Source: Rhodospirillales bacterium
GTDB lineage: Bacteria > Pseudomonadota > Alphaproteobacteria > Rhodospirillales > JAPHTL01
DNA: 38,802 nt
Assembly (NCBI GenBank): GCA_026193355.1
Contig: JAPHTL010000075.1
Span: 1 to 38,802, forward strand
Direction: 5' to 3'
In this document: positions 8,418 through 18,350 of the stretch, one piece after another
How positions within the stretch are numbered: position 1 is the stretch's first letter
Layout of the letters: each line of letters starts with the position of its first letter
Made by a program: the position numbers and the translations under genes
The notes under the pieces: model-generated
What the model was told of the DNA's origin: nothing
Database searches by the model: none
The model's input: the letters and a program-made list of their open reading frames with translations, nothing else

Positions 8418-9374
8418 ATGCACAATTTTCTCGATTTCGAAAAACCGATAGCGGAACTCGAAGGCAAGATCGCCGAGCTTCGCCACCTTTCCAGCGACGG
8501 CGACCTCAACATCGCCGAAGAAGTTTCCAAATTGCAGGGAAAGCTGGACAAGCTGCTGCGGCAGACCTATTCGAAGCTGACGCCCTGGCAGAAGGCCCAG
8601 GTGGCCCGCCATCCGGACCGTCCCCATGCGTGCGACTACATCGAAGGCCTGATCGAGGATTTCACACCGCTGGCTGGCGATCGTCTGTTTGCCGAGGACA
8701 ACGCCATCGTTGGTGGGCTCGGCCGTTTTCGTGGGCGTTCCGTCGTCGTCATCGGTAACGAAAAGGGGTCAGGAACGGAGGCGCGCGTTCGCCATAATTT
8801 CGGCATGGCGCGCCCTGAGGGCTACCGCAAGGCGCAGCGCCTGATGCGCATGGCAGATCAGTTCGGCCTGCCGGTGATCACACTTGTCGATACACCCGGC
8901 GCCTATCCCGGTATTGATGCAGAAGAGCGCGGCCAGGCCGAAGCCATCGCGCGCAGCATCGACGTCTGCCTGGGTATCCGTGTGCCGCTGGTCAGCATCG
9001 TCATCGGCGAGGGTGGGTCGGGCGGCGCCATTGCGTTGGCGACCGGTAATACCGTCATGATGCTGGAACACGCCATTTATTCCGTGATCTCGCCCGAAGG
9101 CTGCGCGTCCATCCTGTGGCGTAGCGGCGACCAGGCCAAGGAGGCCGCCGAGGCCTTGAAGCTGACCGCGCAGGATCTTCTGGAACTGGCCGTCATCGAC
9201 CGCATCGTTCCAGAACCGCTGGGCGGCGCGCAGCGCAGTCGTGGGACGACGATCAAGGCTGTTGGCGATGCTGTCGAGGCATCGCTTGACGGTCTGGTGA
9301 AGATGGAAGGCGGCGTCCTGCGCGCCAAACGACGCGAAAAATTCCTTGAAATGGGACGCCACGGGCTGGAATAG
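8418..9374 (+). CDS. accA: Acetyl-CoA carboxylase carboxyltransferase subunit alpha
   Basis: This 318-residue protein is the alpha subunit of the carboxyltransferase, which with AccD moves CO2 from biotinyl-AccB to acetyl-CoA to form malonyl-CoA for fatty acid synthesis. The family start MHNFLDFEKPIAELEGKI is followed by the core with FGMARPEGYRKAQRLM, the oxyanion/CoA segment GEGGSGGAIALATGN and the segment YSVISPEGCASILWR. Length is normal. The gene follows xerD after 87 bases and ends 23 bases before a strong bidirectional terminator. No clear Shine-Dalgarno is visible; the bases before ATG are ACGAGCC. Confidence 0.97.
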   Translation: MHNFLDFEKPIAELEGKIAELRHLSSDGDLNIAEEVSKLQGKLDKLLRQTYSKLTPWQKAQVARHPDRPHACDYIEGLIEDFTPLAGDRLFAEDNAIVGGLGRFRGRSVVVIGNEKGSGTEARVRHNFGMARPEGYRKAQRLMRMADQFGLPVITLVDTPGAYPGIDAEERGQAEAIARSIDVCLGIRVPLVSIVIGEGGSGGAIALATGNTVMMLEHAIYSVISPEGCASILWRSGDQAKEAAEALKLTAQDLLELAVIDRIVPEPLGGAQRSRGTTIKAVGDAVEASLDGLVKMEGGVLRAKRREKFLEMGRHGLE

Positions 9375-9397
9375 GGCGTTATGAACCCAAGAACATG

Positions 9398-9426
9398 AAA
9401 AAGGCGGCCGTCTCGGCCGCCTTTTT
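9398..9426. terminator. Bidirectional rho-independent terminator, accA/secA
   Basis: A perfect 13-base-pair inverted repeat with arms AAAAAGGCGGCCG and CGGCCGCCTTTTT encloses a three-base loop (TCT). The stem is G+C rich with an A-tract on one side and a T-tract on the other, so it can terminate both the plus-strand accA transcript and the minus-strand secA transcript. It sits exactly between the two convergent genes. Confidence 0.93.
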
Positions 9427-9449
9427 CTGTTTTACACCTGCTGGCCGGT

Positions 9450-12173
<2,724 letters not shown>

Positions 12174-12240
12174 GGAATCCCCTCGTTGAGGATGGAAGCT
12201 TGCGCGGGGTGGCAAGGTTTGACACACCTGGCGCGAGAAA

Positions 12241-12269
12241 GAGATAGAAGCCTGAAGGGGTCCTGTCAA
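12241..12269 (-). promoter_or_regulatory. Sigma-70-type promoter for secA
   Basis: Reading the minus strand, a perfect -35 TTGACA (12264-12269) is followed after exactly 17 bases by TATCTC (12241-12246) as -10. The -10 matches the consensus only in its first three positions, which is common in alphaproteobacteria. Transcription would begin about 55-60 bases upstream of the secA start codon. Confidence 0.65.
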
Positions 12270-12302
12270 CGGCTCGGCGTCGCAGAACGTCAGAAGTAGG
12301 GC

Positions 12303-12331
12303 TTGGCGGGGCAGGGGGTTTGGCGTAGCCT
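12303..12331 (+). promoter_or_regulatory. Weak candidate promoter for the parvulin gene
   Basis: TTGGCG (12303-12308) and TAGCCT (12326-12331) are separated by 17 bases on the plus strand, about 70 bases before the parvulin ATG. Each hexamer matches consensus only partly. A 7-base inverted repeat, GGGCAGG/CCTGCCC (12309-12315 and 12329-12335), overlaps it. Confidence 0.3.
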
Positions 12332-12398
12332 GCCCGCTCTACGCAGGAGGCGGACCTTTCCGCTTGCCGCCAAATCAACCGGAACAGGACTGAAATCG

Positions 12399-13250
12399 AT
12401 GCCAAAAACGCTTTCCCGCCTGCTTGCCGCGACCGCCATCATGGCCGTGACCGCAATGCCGTTTGCCGCCGCCGCAGAGGATACCGCCGGTCAGACCGTC
12501 GTCGCCATCGTCAATGGCGAAAAGATTTTCCGGCAGGATGTGGAAGAATCGCGCTTTTTGTTGCCCCAACAGTACCAGCAGCTTCCCCTCGAAGCGGTTT
12601 ACGGCCTGCTGCTCAACAGCCTGATCGACCGCAAGCTGACCGCCAAGGCGGCGCGCAGCGAGGGACTCGCCGACGATGAAGAGGTCAAGCGCCAGATGTC
12701 GCGTGTGGAGGAGCAGATCCTGCAACGCGTCTATCTGACCCGGTATATCGAGAAGCGGATCACCGACAAGACCATGCAGGACGGATATCAGGCGTTTCTG
12801 AAGGAAGCGGGCGATGGCCGCGAAGTCCGCGCCCGTCACATCCTGACAGAAACAAAGGAACAGGCGATGGAGGTCATCGCACTTCTGGACAAGGGGGGCG
12901 ATTTCGCCGAACTGGCGAAAACCAAATCGAAGGGGCCGTCGGGTCCGAATGGTGGCGACCTGGGCTTTTTTGACCAGGGATCCATGGTTCCCGAGTTTTC
13001 TAAAGCGGCTTTTGCGCTGAAGACCGGCGAATACACCAAGGAGCCGGTGGAAACCCAGTTCGGCTGGCATGTCATCAAGGTCGAGGAAGCCCGTTCGAAG
13101 GAGCCACCCTCGTTCGAGGAAGTGACTCCGCAAATTCATGCGGACGTGTCGCGCAAGATCGGTGGAGAGCTGATCGAGTCGCTGCGCGAGAAGGCAACTA
13201 TCAAGCGCTTCCGTATGGATGGAACCGAGGTCCCGGAAGAGAAGAAGTAA
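12399..13250 (+). CDS. Periplasmic parvulin-type peptidyl-prolyl isomerase
   Basis: A 283-residue secreted foldase. A signal peptide ends near PFAAAA (residues 21-26). A SurA/PrsA-like N-terminal chaperone region follows (about 33-130), with VNGEKIFRQDVEESRFLLP. The parvulin domain covers about 143-232, with ARHILTETKEQAMEV, GPSGPNGGDLGFFDQGSMVP and FGWHVIKVEE; the two family histidines are H147 and H224. It assists folding of exported proteins by cis-trans prolyl isomerisation. It is divergent from secA and 49 bases before argJ, an order I recall from other Rhodospirillales. ATG 12399 was chosen because the signal peptide starts there; AGGA lies about 12 bases upstream. A specific name (PrsA or SurA) cannot be assigned. 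Confidence 0.92.
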   Translation: MPKTLSRLLAATAIMAVTAMPFAAAAEDTAGQTVVAIVNGEKIFRQDVEESRFLLPQQYQQLPLEAVYGLLLNSLIDRKLTAKAARSEGLADDEEVKRQMSRVEEQILQRVYLTRYIEKRITDKTMQDGYQAFLKEAGDGREVRARHILTETKEQAMEVIALLDKGGDFAELAKTKSKGPSGPNGGDLGFFDQGSMVPEFSKAAFALKTGEYTKEPVETQFGWHVIKVEEARSKEPPSFEEVTPQIHADVSRKIGGELIESLREKATIKRFRMDGTEVPEEKK

Positions 13251-13299
13251 CGCGCCTTCAGGCAGCTGCCTGAAGGGTGTTTGCAAAAGGAACCAGGAA

Positions 13300-14538
13300 A
13301 TGGGCATGAAGCTGACGACATCACCGCTTGCCCCCAAGGCCTTTCCCGAAATGCGGCCGATCGCGGGGGTGCGGTTGGCTGCCGGGGCGGCGGGTGTGCG
13401 CTATTCGGGGCGAACCGACCTGATGATCGCCGAACTGTCGAAGGGAACGACGGCGGCGGGCGTATTCACGCGTTCGCTTTGTCCGTCTGCGCCCGTCGAC
13501 TGGTGCCGCAAGGCGCTGGCGTCGGGCAAGGCCCAGACGCTGGTTGTCAATTCGGGCAACGCCAACGCCTTTACCGGCAAGGCCGGTGCGGATGCGGTAA
13601 AGCGCACCGTGGCGGCGGCGGCCAAACTGATGGGATGCGCGCAGAATCAGGTATACATCGCTTCAACCGGCCTTATCGGTGAGGTGTTGCCCGATGCCAA
13701 GGTGACCAAGGCGCTGCCCAAACTGGCGAAGGCGCTGAAGCCCGATGCCTGGACGGAAGCCGCCGCGGCGATCATGACCACGGATACTTTCCCGAAAGGG
13801 GCGACCCGGACCGCGAAAATCGGCGATACCGAAGTCACCATCAATGGCATCGCCAAAGGCTCTGGGATGATCGCGCCGGACATGGCGACCATGCTGGCTT
13901 TCATCTTTACCGATGCGGCGATTCCGTCGGACGTCTTGCAGGCGTCGCTGACCCGCGCCGCCGACCGTTCGTTCAACGCGGTGACCGTGGACAGCGATAC
14001 CTCCACCTCGGACAGCGCCATGCTTTTCGCCACGGGCGAAGCGAAACATCCCGTGGTGAAAAAAGCATCCGATCCGCATCTGCGGGCTTTTCGTGCGGCG
14101 CTGGAAGAACTGTGCGCCGATCTTGCGCAACAGATCGTTCGCGATGGCGAGGGCGCGGAGAAACTGGTTTCGATCACCGTGACCGGCGCGGCGTCGGAAA
14201 AGGCGGCGCGTCGCATCGGCCTGTCGATCGCAAACTCGCCGCTGGTCAAGACGGCGATCGCCGGACAGGACGCCAACTGGGGACGGATCGTGATGGCCGT
14301 CGGCAAGGCGGGCGAGAAGGCGGACCGTGACAAGCTCTCGATCGCCATCGGCGGCGTGAAGGTTGCGCGCAGGGGTGCCGTGGTTCCGGGCTATGACGAG
14401 GGACCGGTGGCCGCCCATATGAAGGGCCGGGAAATCGATATCTCGGTCGATGTTGGTATTGGCAAGGGGCGTTCGACCGTGTGGACCTGCGACCTGACTC
14501 ACCGTTACATCGATATCAATGCCGATTACCGGAGCTGA
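13300..14538 (+). CDS. argJ: Bifunctional ornithine acetyltransferase / N-acetylglutamate synthase
   Basis: A 412-residue protein of the arginine pathway. It moves the acetyl group from N-acetylornithine to glutamate, and in many bacteria also makes N-acetylglutamate from acetyl-CoA. ArgJ is made as one chain and cleaves itself. The cleavage motif is present as KGSGMIAPDMATML, with T197 as the expected new N-terminal nucleophile. Other family segments are NSGNANAFTGKAG, the oxyanion region STGLIGEVLP and the C-terminal TCDLTHRYIDINADYRS. The start ATG 13300 has AGGAACCAGGAA just upstream; longer open frame to 13219 runs into the parvulin gene. Its end overlaps the start of the Nudix gene by 20 bases. 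Confidence 0.97.
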   Translation: MGMKLTTSPLAPKAFPEMRPIAGVRLAAGAAGVRYSGRTDLMIAELSKGTTAAGVFTRSLCPSAPVDWCRKALASGKAQTLVVNSGNANAFTGKAGADAVKRTVAAAAKLMGCAQNQVYIASTGLIGEVLPDAKVTKALPKLAKALKPDAWTEAAAAIMTTDTFPKGATRTAKIGDTEVTINGIAKGSGMIAPDMATMLAFIFTDAAIPSDVLQASLTRAADRSFNAVTVDSDTSTSDSAMLFATGEAKHPVVKKASDPHLRAFRAALEELCADLAQQIVRDGEGAEKLVSITVTGAASEKAARRIGLSIANSPLVKTAIAGQDANWGRIVMAVGKAGEKADRDKLSIAIGGVKVARRGAVVPGYDEGPVAAHMKGREIDISVDVGIGKGRSTVWTCDLTHRYIDINADYRS

Positions 14539-14983
14539 TAGCGGCTGCTGGCAGGCGGATGCTCCGAAACCGGATCGTCCGCTGCCCATCGTCCTTGTTT
14601 CCGCCGTCGCCCTGATCGATTTTGACGGACGGGTTCTTGTGGCGAAACGCCCGGAGGGAAAATCCATGGCCGGGCTGTGGGAGTTTCCCGGCGGCAAACT
14701 CCACAACGGCGAAACCCCGGAATCCGCCCTTGTGCGCGAGTTGAAGGAAGAGCTGGCGATCGATATTACAGAAAGCTGTCTGGCGCCGCTCGCCTTCGCC
14801 TCGCACGCCTACGACGACTTTCACCTGCTGATGCCCCTTTTTGTCTGCCGGGTATGGAAGGGAACGCTCACCCCGCTCGAGGGGCAGGAGTTGAAGTGGG
14901 TGCAGCCGGTTCGATTGACCGATCTGCCCATGCCGCCGGCCGACGTGCCCCTTGTCGCCTTGTTGCGCGATTTTCTGGGGTGA
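14519..14983 (+). CDS. mutT: MutT-type Nudix hydrolase
   Basis: A 154-residue Nudix protein, probably an 8-oxo-dGTP diphosphatase that clears oxidised nucleotides. The Nudix box runs from G59 to I81: G59, E65, R73, E74, E77 and E78 are all present. The usual glycine near its end is alanine (A80, in EELAI). The upstream AKRPEGKSMAGLWEFPGGKL is typical of MutT. The only plausible ATG overlaps the argJ end by 20 bases, giving about 20 extra N-terminal residues compared with many homologues; no good internal start was found. argJ followed by mutT is a known order in alphaproteobacteria, which supports the symbol. Substrate is inferred from family only. Confidence 0.88.
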   Translation: MPITGADSGCWQADAPKPDRPLPIVLVSAVALIDFDGRVLVAKRPEGKSMAGLWEFPGGKLHNGETPESALVRELKEELAIDITESCLAPLAFASHAYDDFHLLMPLFVCRVWKGTLTPLEGQELKWVQPVRLTDLPMPPADVPLVALLRDFLG

Positions 14984-15001
14984 TCGGCGGCTAAATCCCG
15001 A

Positions 15002-15907
15002 TCAATGGATGGCGGGTTGCCGCCGTCCGAAACGCCCCGCCCGCAACGCGGGTTTCGGACTTGTATCATCAGGGGAAGATGTCAGGCGGCTGTAGGTCAG
15101 TGAAAGGCCGCTCGCGCCGCTGGCGACCATCGTGAAGACCATCAGGCCGTCCATCGCCGCCCCAACCGCAATGGCGGCTGGAAGGCTGGTTTCCGAACCG
15201 GCGGTGAAGAGAACAATCGCCGCAGTGAAAACACCGATGAAATTAAGGATCATTCCGCTCAGCATGCCTGTCAACAGGATGACGCCAAGCACACGCCAAC
15301 CGTTGTTGCGGCTCAGCCGCCACGCGTGAAGGGGGTTTGCGCCTTCGTCGGCGGCGATGGACGGCAGGACAAGGGCAAGCCGCGCAATAATGGGCAGGGC
15401 TATGATCAATGTCATGAAGGTGACAGTAGCGGTCGTGGCTAGGAACTCGGCGGGATTTGTGGTCAGGCCGGAACTGACGACTACATGGCCGATTGTCTCG
15501 ACCAGGGCGTCGCTGAATCCGACAAGTGGAGCCATAGCCACATAACAGACGAAAAACAGGGCTTCACGCCGCCCGAATCCGAGGCCGTGCCTTTTGCCAA
15601 TGGCCCATTCCCCCATAAGTGTGAGCCTGATCCATGAAACGGTGAAGGGGATCGTCACAACCGCAAGAAGGGTGTAGAGCGCGGTTGTCGCGCGCCCGTC
15701 GAAGCCGGAAACGCCCCACAGATAATAGACGCCGAAACAGGCAGACAGATAGACGCCCATCGGCACGGCGATCAGTCGAAAGAAACACCCCTTGTGTCCG
15801 ATCAAAAAACCGAAAGCGTCGCGACCAGTATCCCATACGGAAAAATTGCCGTCGTCGGTTCGATCGTCAATGCGCTCTCGCGTTGGGTGCATGGACTTGT
15901 CGCTCAT
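15002..15907 (-). CDS. Multi-pass membrane protein of unknown function
   Basis: A roughly 301-residue integral membrane protein with about six hydrophobic segments. A cytoplasmic-looking N-terminus (HPTRERIDDRTDDGNFSVWD) is followed by segments including LIAVPMGVYLSACFGVYYLW, ALYTLLAVVTIPFTVSWI, FLATTATVTFMTLIIALPII and VLGVILLTGMLSGMILNFIG. I recognise no transporter or enzyme signature. Three ATGs are possible (15946, 15907 and 15892), none with a clear Shine-Dalgarno; 15907 is a compromise. It is convergent with mutT at 18 bases and divergent from the CinA-like gene, with a palindromic element just upstream. Homologues may be annotated only as hypothetical. Confidence 0.75.
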   Translation of the reverse strand: MSDKSMHPTRERIDDRTDDGNFSVWDTGRDAFGFLIGHKGCFFRLIAVPMGVYLSACFGVYYLWGVSGFDGRATTALYTLLAVVTIPFTVSWIRLTLMGEWAIGKRHGLGFGRREALFFVCYVAMAPLVGFSDALVETIGHVVVSSGLTTNPAEFLATTATVTFMTLIIALPIIARLALVLPSIAADEGANPLHAWRLSRNNGWRVLGVILLTGMLSGMILNFIGVFTAAIVLFTAGSETSLPAAIAVGAAMDGLMVFTMVASGASGLSLTYSRLTSSPDDTSPKPALRAGRFGRRQPAIH

Positions 15908-15949
15908 TGCCGTTGAGGTTGCCTTGATCTTGCCTTGGCGTTGCATTTT

Positions 15950-15968
15950 GGTCAGTGACCGGGGTCAC
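15950..15968. promoter_or_regulatory. Tandem GGTCA/TGACC palindromic element
   Basis: Three alternating half-sites lie together: GGTCA-G-TGACC (15950-15960), and GTGACC-GG-GGTCAC (15955-15968), which shares the middle half-site. The element is in the 169-base region between the divergent membrane-protein and CinA-like genes, right at the upstream edge of the former. It may be an operator or a transcript hairpin; no regulator is identified. Confidence 0.3.
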
Positions 15969-16076
15969 ATTGTGGGCCTTTGGCCGTGACATGGTGATGC
16001 TTCCCAGCCGGGCGCTTCCTGCTATCATCCGTAACAGCAGTTTTGTGGGCGGTGCTGAAGGAGCGCGGGAAGAGAG

Positions 16077-16847
16077 ATGGCCGGGGATCGTGTTGTTACC
16101 GCCTGTATCATCGTCATTGGCAACGAGGTCCTGTCCGGCCGGACGCGCGATGCCAACATACAGTTTCTTGCCGGGCAGCTTAACGAGGCGGGTATCCGTG
16201 TCGTCGAGGCCCGCGTTATTCCCGATATCACGCAGACGATCATCGATACCGTCAATGACTGCCGAAAGCGCTTCGACTATGTCTTTACGACGGGTGGTAT
16301 CGGCCCGACCCACGACGACATAACATCGGCCTCCATCGCCGAGGCTTTCGGGGTTGCGCTTGAACGGAACGCCGAGGCCGAGGCCAGATTGCGCGCCCAC
16401 TACCGGAACGACGAGACGCTGCTCAACGCCTCACGCCTGAAGATGGCGGATATCCCGGCAGGCGCCACACTGATCGACAATCCGATCAGCACGGCGCCCG
16501 GCTTTCGCATCGGCAACGTTTTTGTGATGGCGGGAATCCCAAAGATCGTCGAGGCCATGTTCCTTTCTTTCCGCCATGAACTGACAGGCGGCGCGCCCGT
16601 TGTATCGCGGACAGTCTCGGCGGTGGTGGGGGAAGGGGATCTGGCGGCGGGACTTGGCGCGTTGCAGGCGGATTTCCCGGATATGGATATCGGCAGCTAT
16701 CCCTATTTCCGACCGGGGCGTATAGGGGTCAGCGTGGTGATACGGGGAACCGACGCTGCGCGTGTCGACGAGGCGGCCGCCGCTCTGCGCGACCTGTATC
16801 GTCAACTTGGTGCGGAGCCCATCGAGGGCGAAGACAGCAGGAAATAA
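16077..16847 (+). CDS. CinA-like molybdopterin-binding domain protein
   Basis: A 256-residue protein of the MoCF_biosynth/CinA N-terminal family. The family core is clear: IVIGNEVLSGRTRDANIQFL near the start, then TTGGIGPTHDDITSASIAEAF at about 77-97 (nucleotide or molybdopterin-type binding loop), then the CinA segments DNPISTAPGFRIGNVFVMAG and P. It lacks the separate C-terminal CinA amidohydrolase domain, as in short homologues. Members of this group include nicotinamide/ADP-ribose pyrophosphatases and molybdopterin-related proteins, so the reaction is open. GGAAGAGAG stands right before ATG 16077. A small membrane protein gene follows nine bases later, suggesting an operon. Confidence 0.88.
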   Translation: MAGDRVVTACIIVIGNEVLSGRTRDANIQFLAGQLNEAGIRVVEARVIPDITQTIIDTVNDCRKRFDYVFTTGGIGPTHDDITSASIAEAFGVALERNAEAEARLRAHYRNDETLLNASRLKMADIPAGATLIDNPISTAPGFRIGNVFVMAGIPKIVEAMFLSFRHELTGGAPVVSRTVSAVVGEGDLAAGLGALQADFPDMDIGSYPYFRPGRIGVSVVIRGTDAARVDEAAAALRDLYRQLGAEPIEGEDSRK

Positions 16848-16856
16848 ACAAGTCAT

Positions 16857-17108
16857 ATGTCCCAGCTTCAACAGCACCAGAAACACGCGTTGGGCTTTTT
16901 GCTCAAGCATCTCGTTGCGGGAACCGGTGGCGGCTTTCTGTTCGGCGGGTTGTTGCTTTATTTCGATCTGGGCGGAATGGGAACGATGATTTTCGCCTCG
17001 CCCGACATGTGGCTGTTCCTGTTTTTGCTGTTTTTCGGCCTGTTTATCACATTCGGCAGCATTGGCATGGCCTGGGGGATATTCTCTCTCGGCCAGGAAA
17101 GGGACTGA
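16857..17108 (+). CDS. Small two-helix membrane protein
   Basis: An 83-residue protein with two hydrophobic segments: LVAGTGGGFLFGGLLLYFDL (about residues 19-38) and FLFLLFFGLFITFGSIGMAW (about 53-73). The N-terminus (MSQLQQHQKHALGFLLKH) is polar and probably cytoplasmic. No family was recognised. It begins nine bases after the CinA-like gene and ends two bases before the convergent stop of the next small membrane gene, so the two transcripts must overlap. Confidence 0.78.
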   Translation: MSQLQQHQKHALGFLLKHLVAGTGGGFLFGGLLLYFDLGGMGTMIFASPDMWLFLFLLFFGLFITFGSIGMAWGIFSLGQERD

Positions 17109-17110
17109 TC

Positions 17111-17329
17111 CTATTCTGGCCCTTCCGGTGTTCCCCGCCCGCGCAGCAGGTGTGCGACAAGAACGCCGACAATCCAGACCGCCAGCGGCACCATGAAAAT
17201 GGTGTCGAAGAAGGGGTGGTTCTGATCGCCTCCTGTCACATAAAGGACGACGAGGAACCACCCGACCGTGAAGACATATCCGGCCCTGACCCAGGGGTTG
17301 CGATCCCGAAAAAGGTTTTTGCGGACCAT
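17111..17329 (-). CDS. Small two-helix membrane protein
   Basis: A 72-residue protein with a basic start (MVRKNLFRDRNPWVRAGYVF) and two hydrophobic stretches, GYVFTVGWFLVVLYVTGG and FDTIFMVPLAVWIVGVLVAH. It ends in a short polar tail. No family was recognised. The start could be GTG 17332 or ATG 17329. AGGAAA is closer to the correct distance for ATG 17329, which shares one base with the crotonase stop (TGATG). It is therefore translationally coupled to the crotonase-like gene, although no functional link is known. Confidence 0.75.
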   Translation of the reverse strand: MVRKNLFRDRNPWVRAGYVFTVGWFLVVLYVTGGDQNHPFFDTIFMVPLAVWIVGVLVAHLLRGRGTPEGPE

Positions 17330-18126
17330 CACTTTCCTGTGAATGCGGGTTTGCGCTTTTCGGTAAAGGCCCTGACGCCTTCGGAGAAATCGGATGTTCT
17401 CGCGCTGGACGCGAAATTTTCTTCCTCGGCGCGAAGCTGATCGGCAAGGTCGTTGTTTAGCGAACTGTTGATCAGGGCCTTGGTGCGGCCCAGCGCCGTT
17501 GTCGGACCCGCGGCCAGCCGCTGGGCCAGCTTTGCGGTTTCGGCATCCAGTTGGTCGAGGGGAACGACCCGATTGACCAGGCCGTAACGCTCCGCCGTTT
17601 CCGCATCGAAGCGGTCGCCCAGCAGCGCCAGTTCCATCGCGCGTTTCATGCCGACCATGCGGGGCAGAGAATAGGTGGAACTGCCATCAGGCGTGGTGCC
17701 GATATTGCAATAGGCCAGTGTGAACACGGAGTTGTCCGCGGCGATGGCGAGGTCGGCGGCCATCATGAGGCTGAGGCCAAAACCGGCGGAAGCCCCGCGA
17801 ACACTGGCGATGACCGGTTTTGGCATACGGCGGAACGACTGGATCGTGCGGTGAACATCGCCGAGCAAGCGGTCCAGGTTCAGGTTCAGTTCCTCGGCCG
17901 GAAGGTCCAGCCATTCACGGAACAAAAAGATATCGCCGCCCGCCATGAAATGGTCGCCTTCGCCCTTGATGACGACGCAACGGACGTTGGTATCGTTTTC
18001 AACCTTGTATGCTGCACGGCGCAAATCCTCGACCATCATGTCGTTCAGCGCGTTCAGCTCCTTCGGGCGGTTCAGCGTCAGCGTTGCAATTGCGCCGGCG
18101 ATTTCCGTGCGGACCGTTTCACCCAT
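17329..18126 (-). CDS. Crotonase-superfamily enzyme lacking both hydratase glutamates
   Basis: A 265-residue crotonase-fold protein with the CoA/oxyanion elements GEGDHFMAGGDIFLF (about 55-69) and SVRGASAGFGLSLMMAADL (about 108-126). Aligned by eye to rat enoyl-CoA hydratase, the two catalytic glutamates (E144 and E164) correspond to S119 and Y139. Simple hydration is therefore unlikely. An aspartate is present in the PDGSS turn (D147), as in PaaG-type isomerases that carry an Asp in the same PD turn. An isomerase or hydrolase role is possible. ATG 18126 has GGAGAGGAAATA directly upstream; the open frame to 18189 is not needed. It is divergent from livH and heads a two-gene unit with a small membrane protein. 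Confidence 0.88.
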   Translation of the reverse strand: MGETVRTEIAGAIATLTLNRPKELNALNDMMVEDLRRAAYKVENDTNVRCVVIKGEGDHFMAGGDIFLFREWLDLPAEELNLNLDRLLGDVHRTIQSFRRMPKPVIASVRGASAGFGLSLMMAADLAIAADNSVFTLAYCNIGTTPDGSSTYSLPRMVGMKRAMELALLGDRFDAETAERYGLVNRVVPLDQLDAETAKLAQRLAAGPTTALGRTKALINSSLNNDLADQLRAEEENFASSARTSDFSEGVRAFTEKRKPAFTGK

Positions 18127-18160
18127 TATTTCCTCTCCCCTATCGAAACACGGCGGGACT

Positions 18161-18189
18161 TTATCAGAACTGATCGGCGGCATCGACAA
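18161..18189 (-). promoter_or_regulatory. Candidate promoter with overlapping palindrome
   Basis: On the minus strand TTGTCG (18184-18189) and TGATAA (18161-18166) are 17 bases apart, about 35 bases before the crotonase start codon. The -10 match is poor. A palindrome ATCAG-AA-CTGAT (18163-18174) covers the -10 and spacer, where a repressor would block transcription. This is inferred from position only. Confidence 0.3.
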
Positions 18190-18277
18190 CCGAAAGTAAG
18201 CCTGTCGAAAAGGTGAATGGCGGGTGGCCTATTCTACCTGTTTTTCTCGTATTGCGTTGCCGTAATGCCTCCCTTAT

Positions 18278-18297
18278 CGTTCCGCCCGAATGGAACG
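18278..18297 (+). promoter_or_regulatory. Inverted repeat upstream of livH
   Basis: Arms CGTTCC (18278-18283) and GGAACG (18292-18297) flank an 8-base spacer, 54 bases before the livH start. A weak promoter-like pair, TTGCGT (18252-18257) and TTATCG (18274-18279), 16 bases apart, lies just upstream. It could be an operator or an untranslated hairpin. Confidence 0.25.
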
Positions 18298-18350
18298 GAA
18301 TAACGGGACGTTAACCCGCGCGTTCCCGGTTGTGCAGGGGGAGAATAGTC

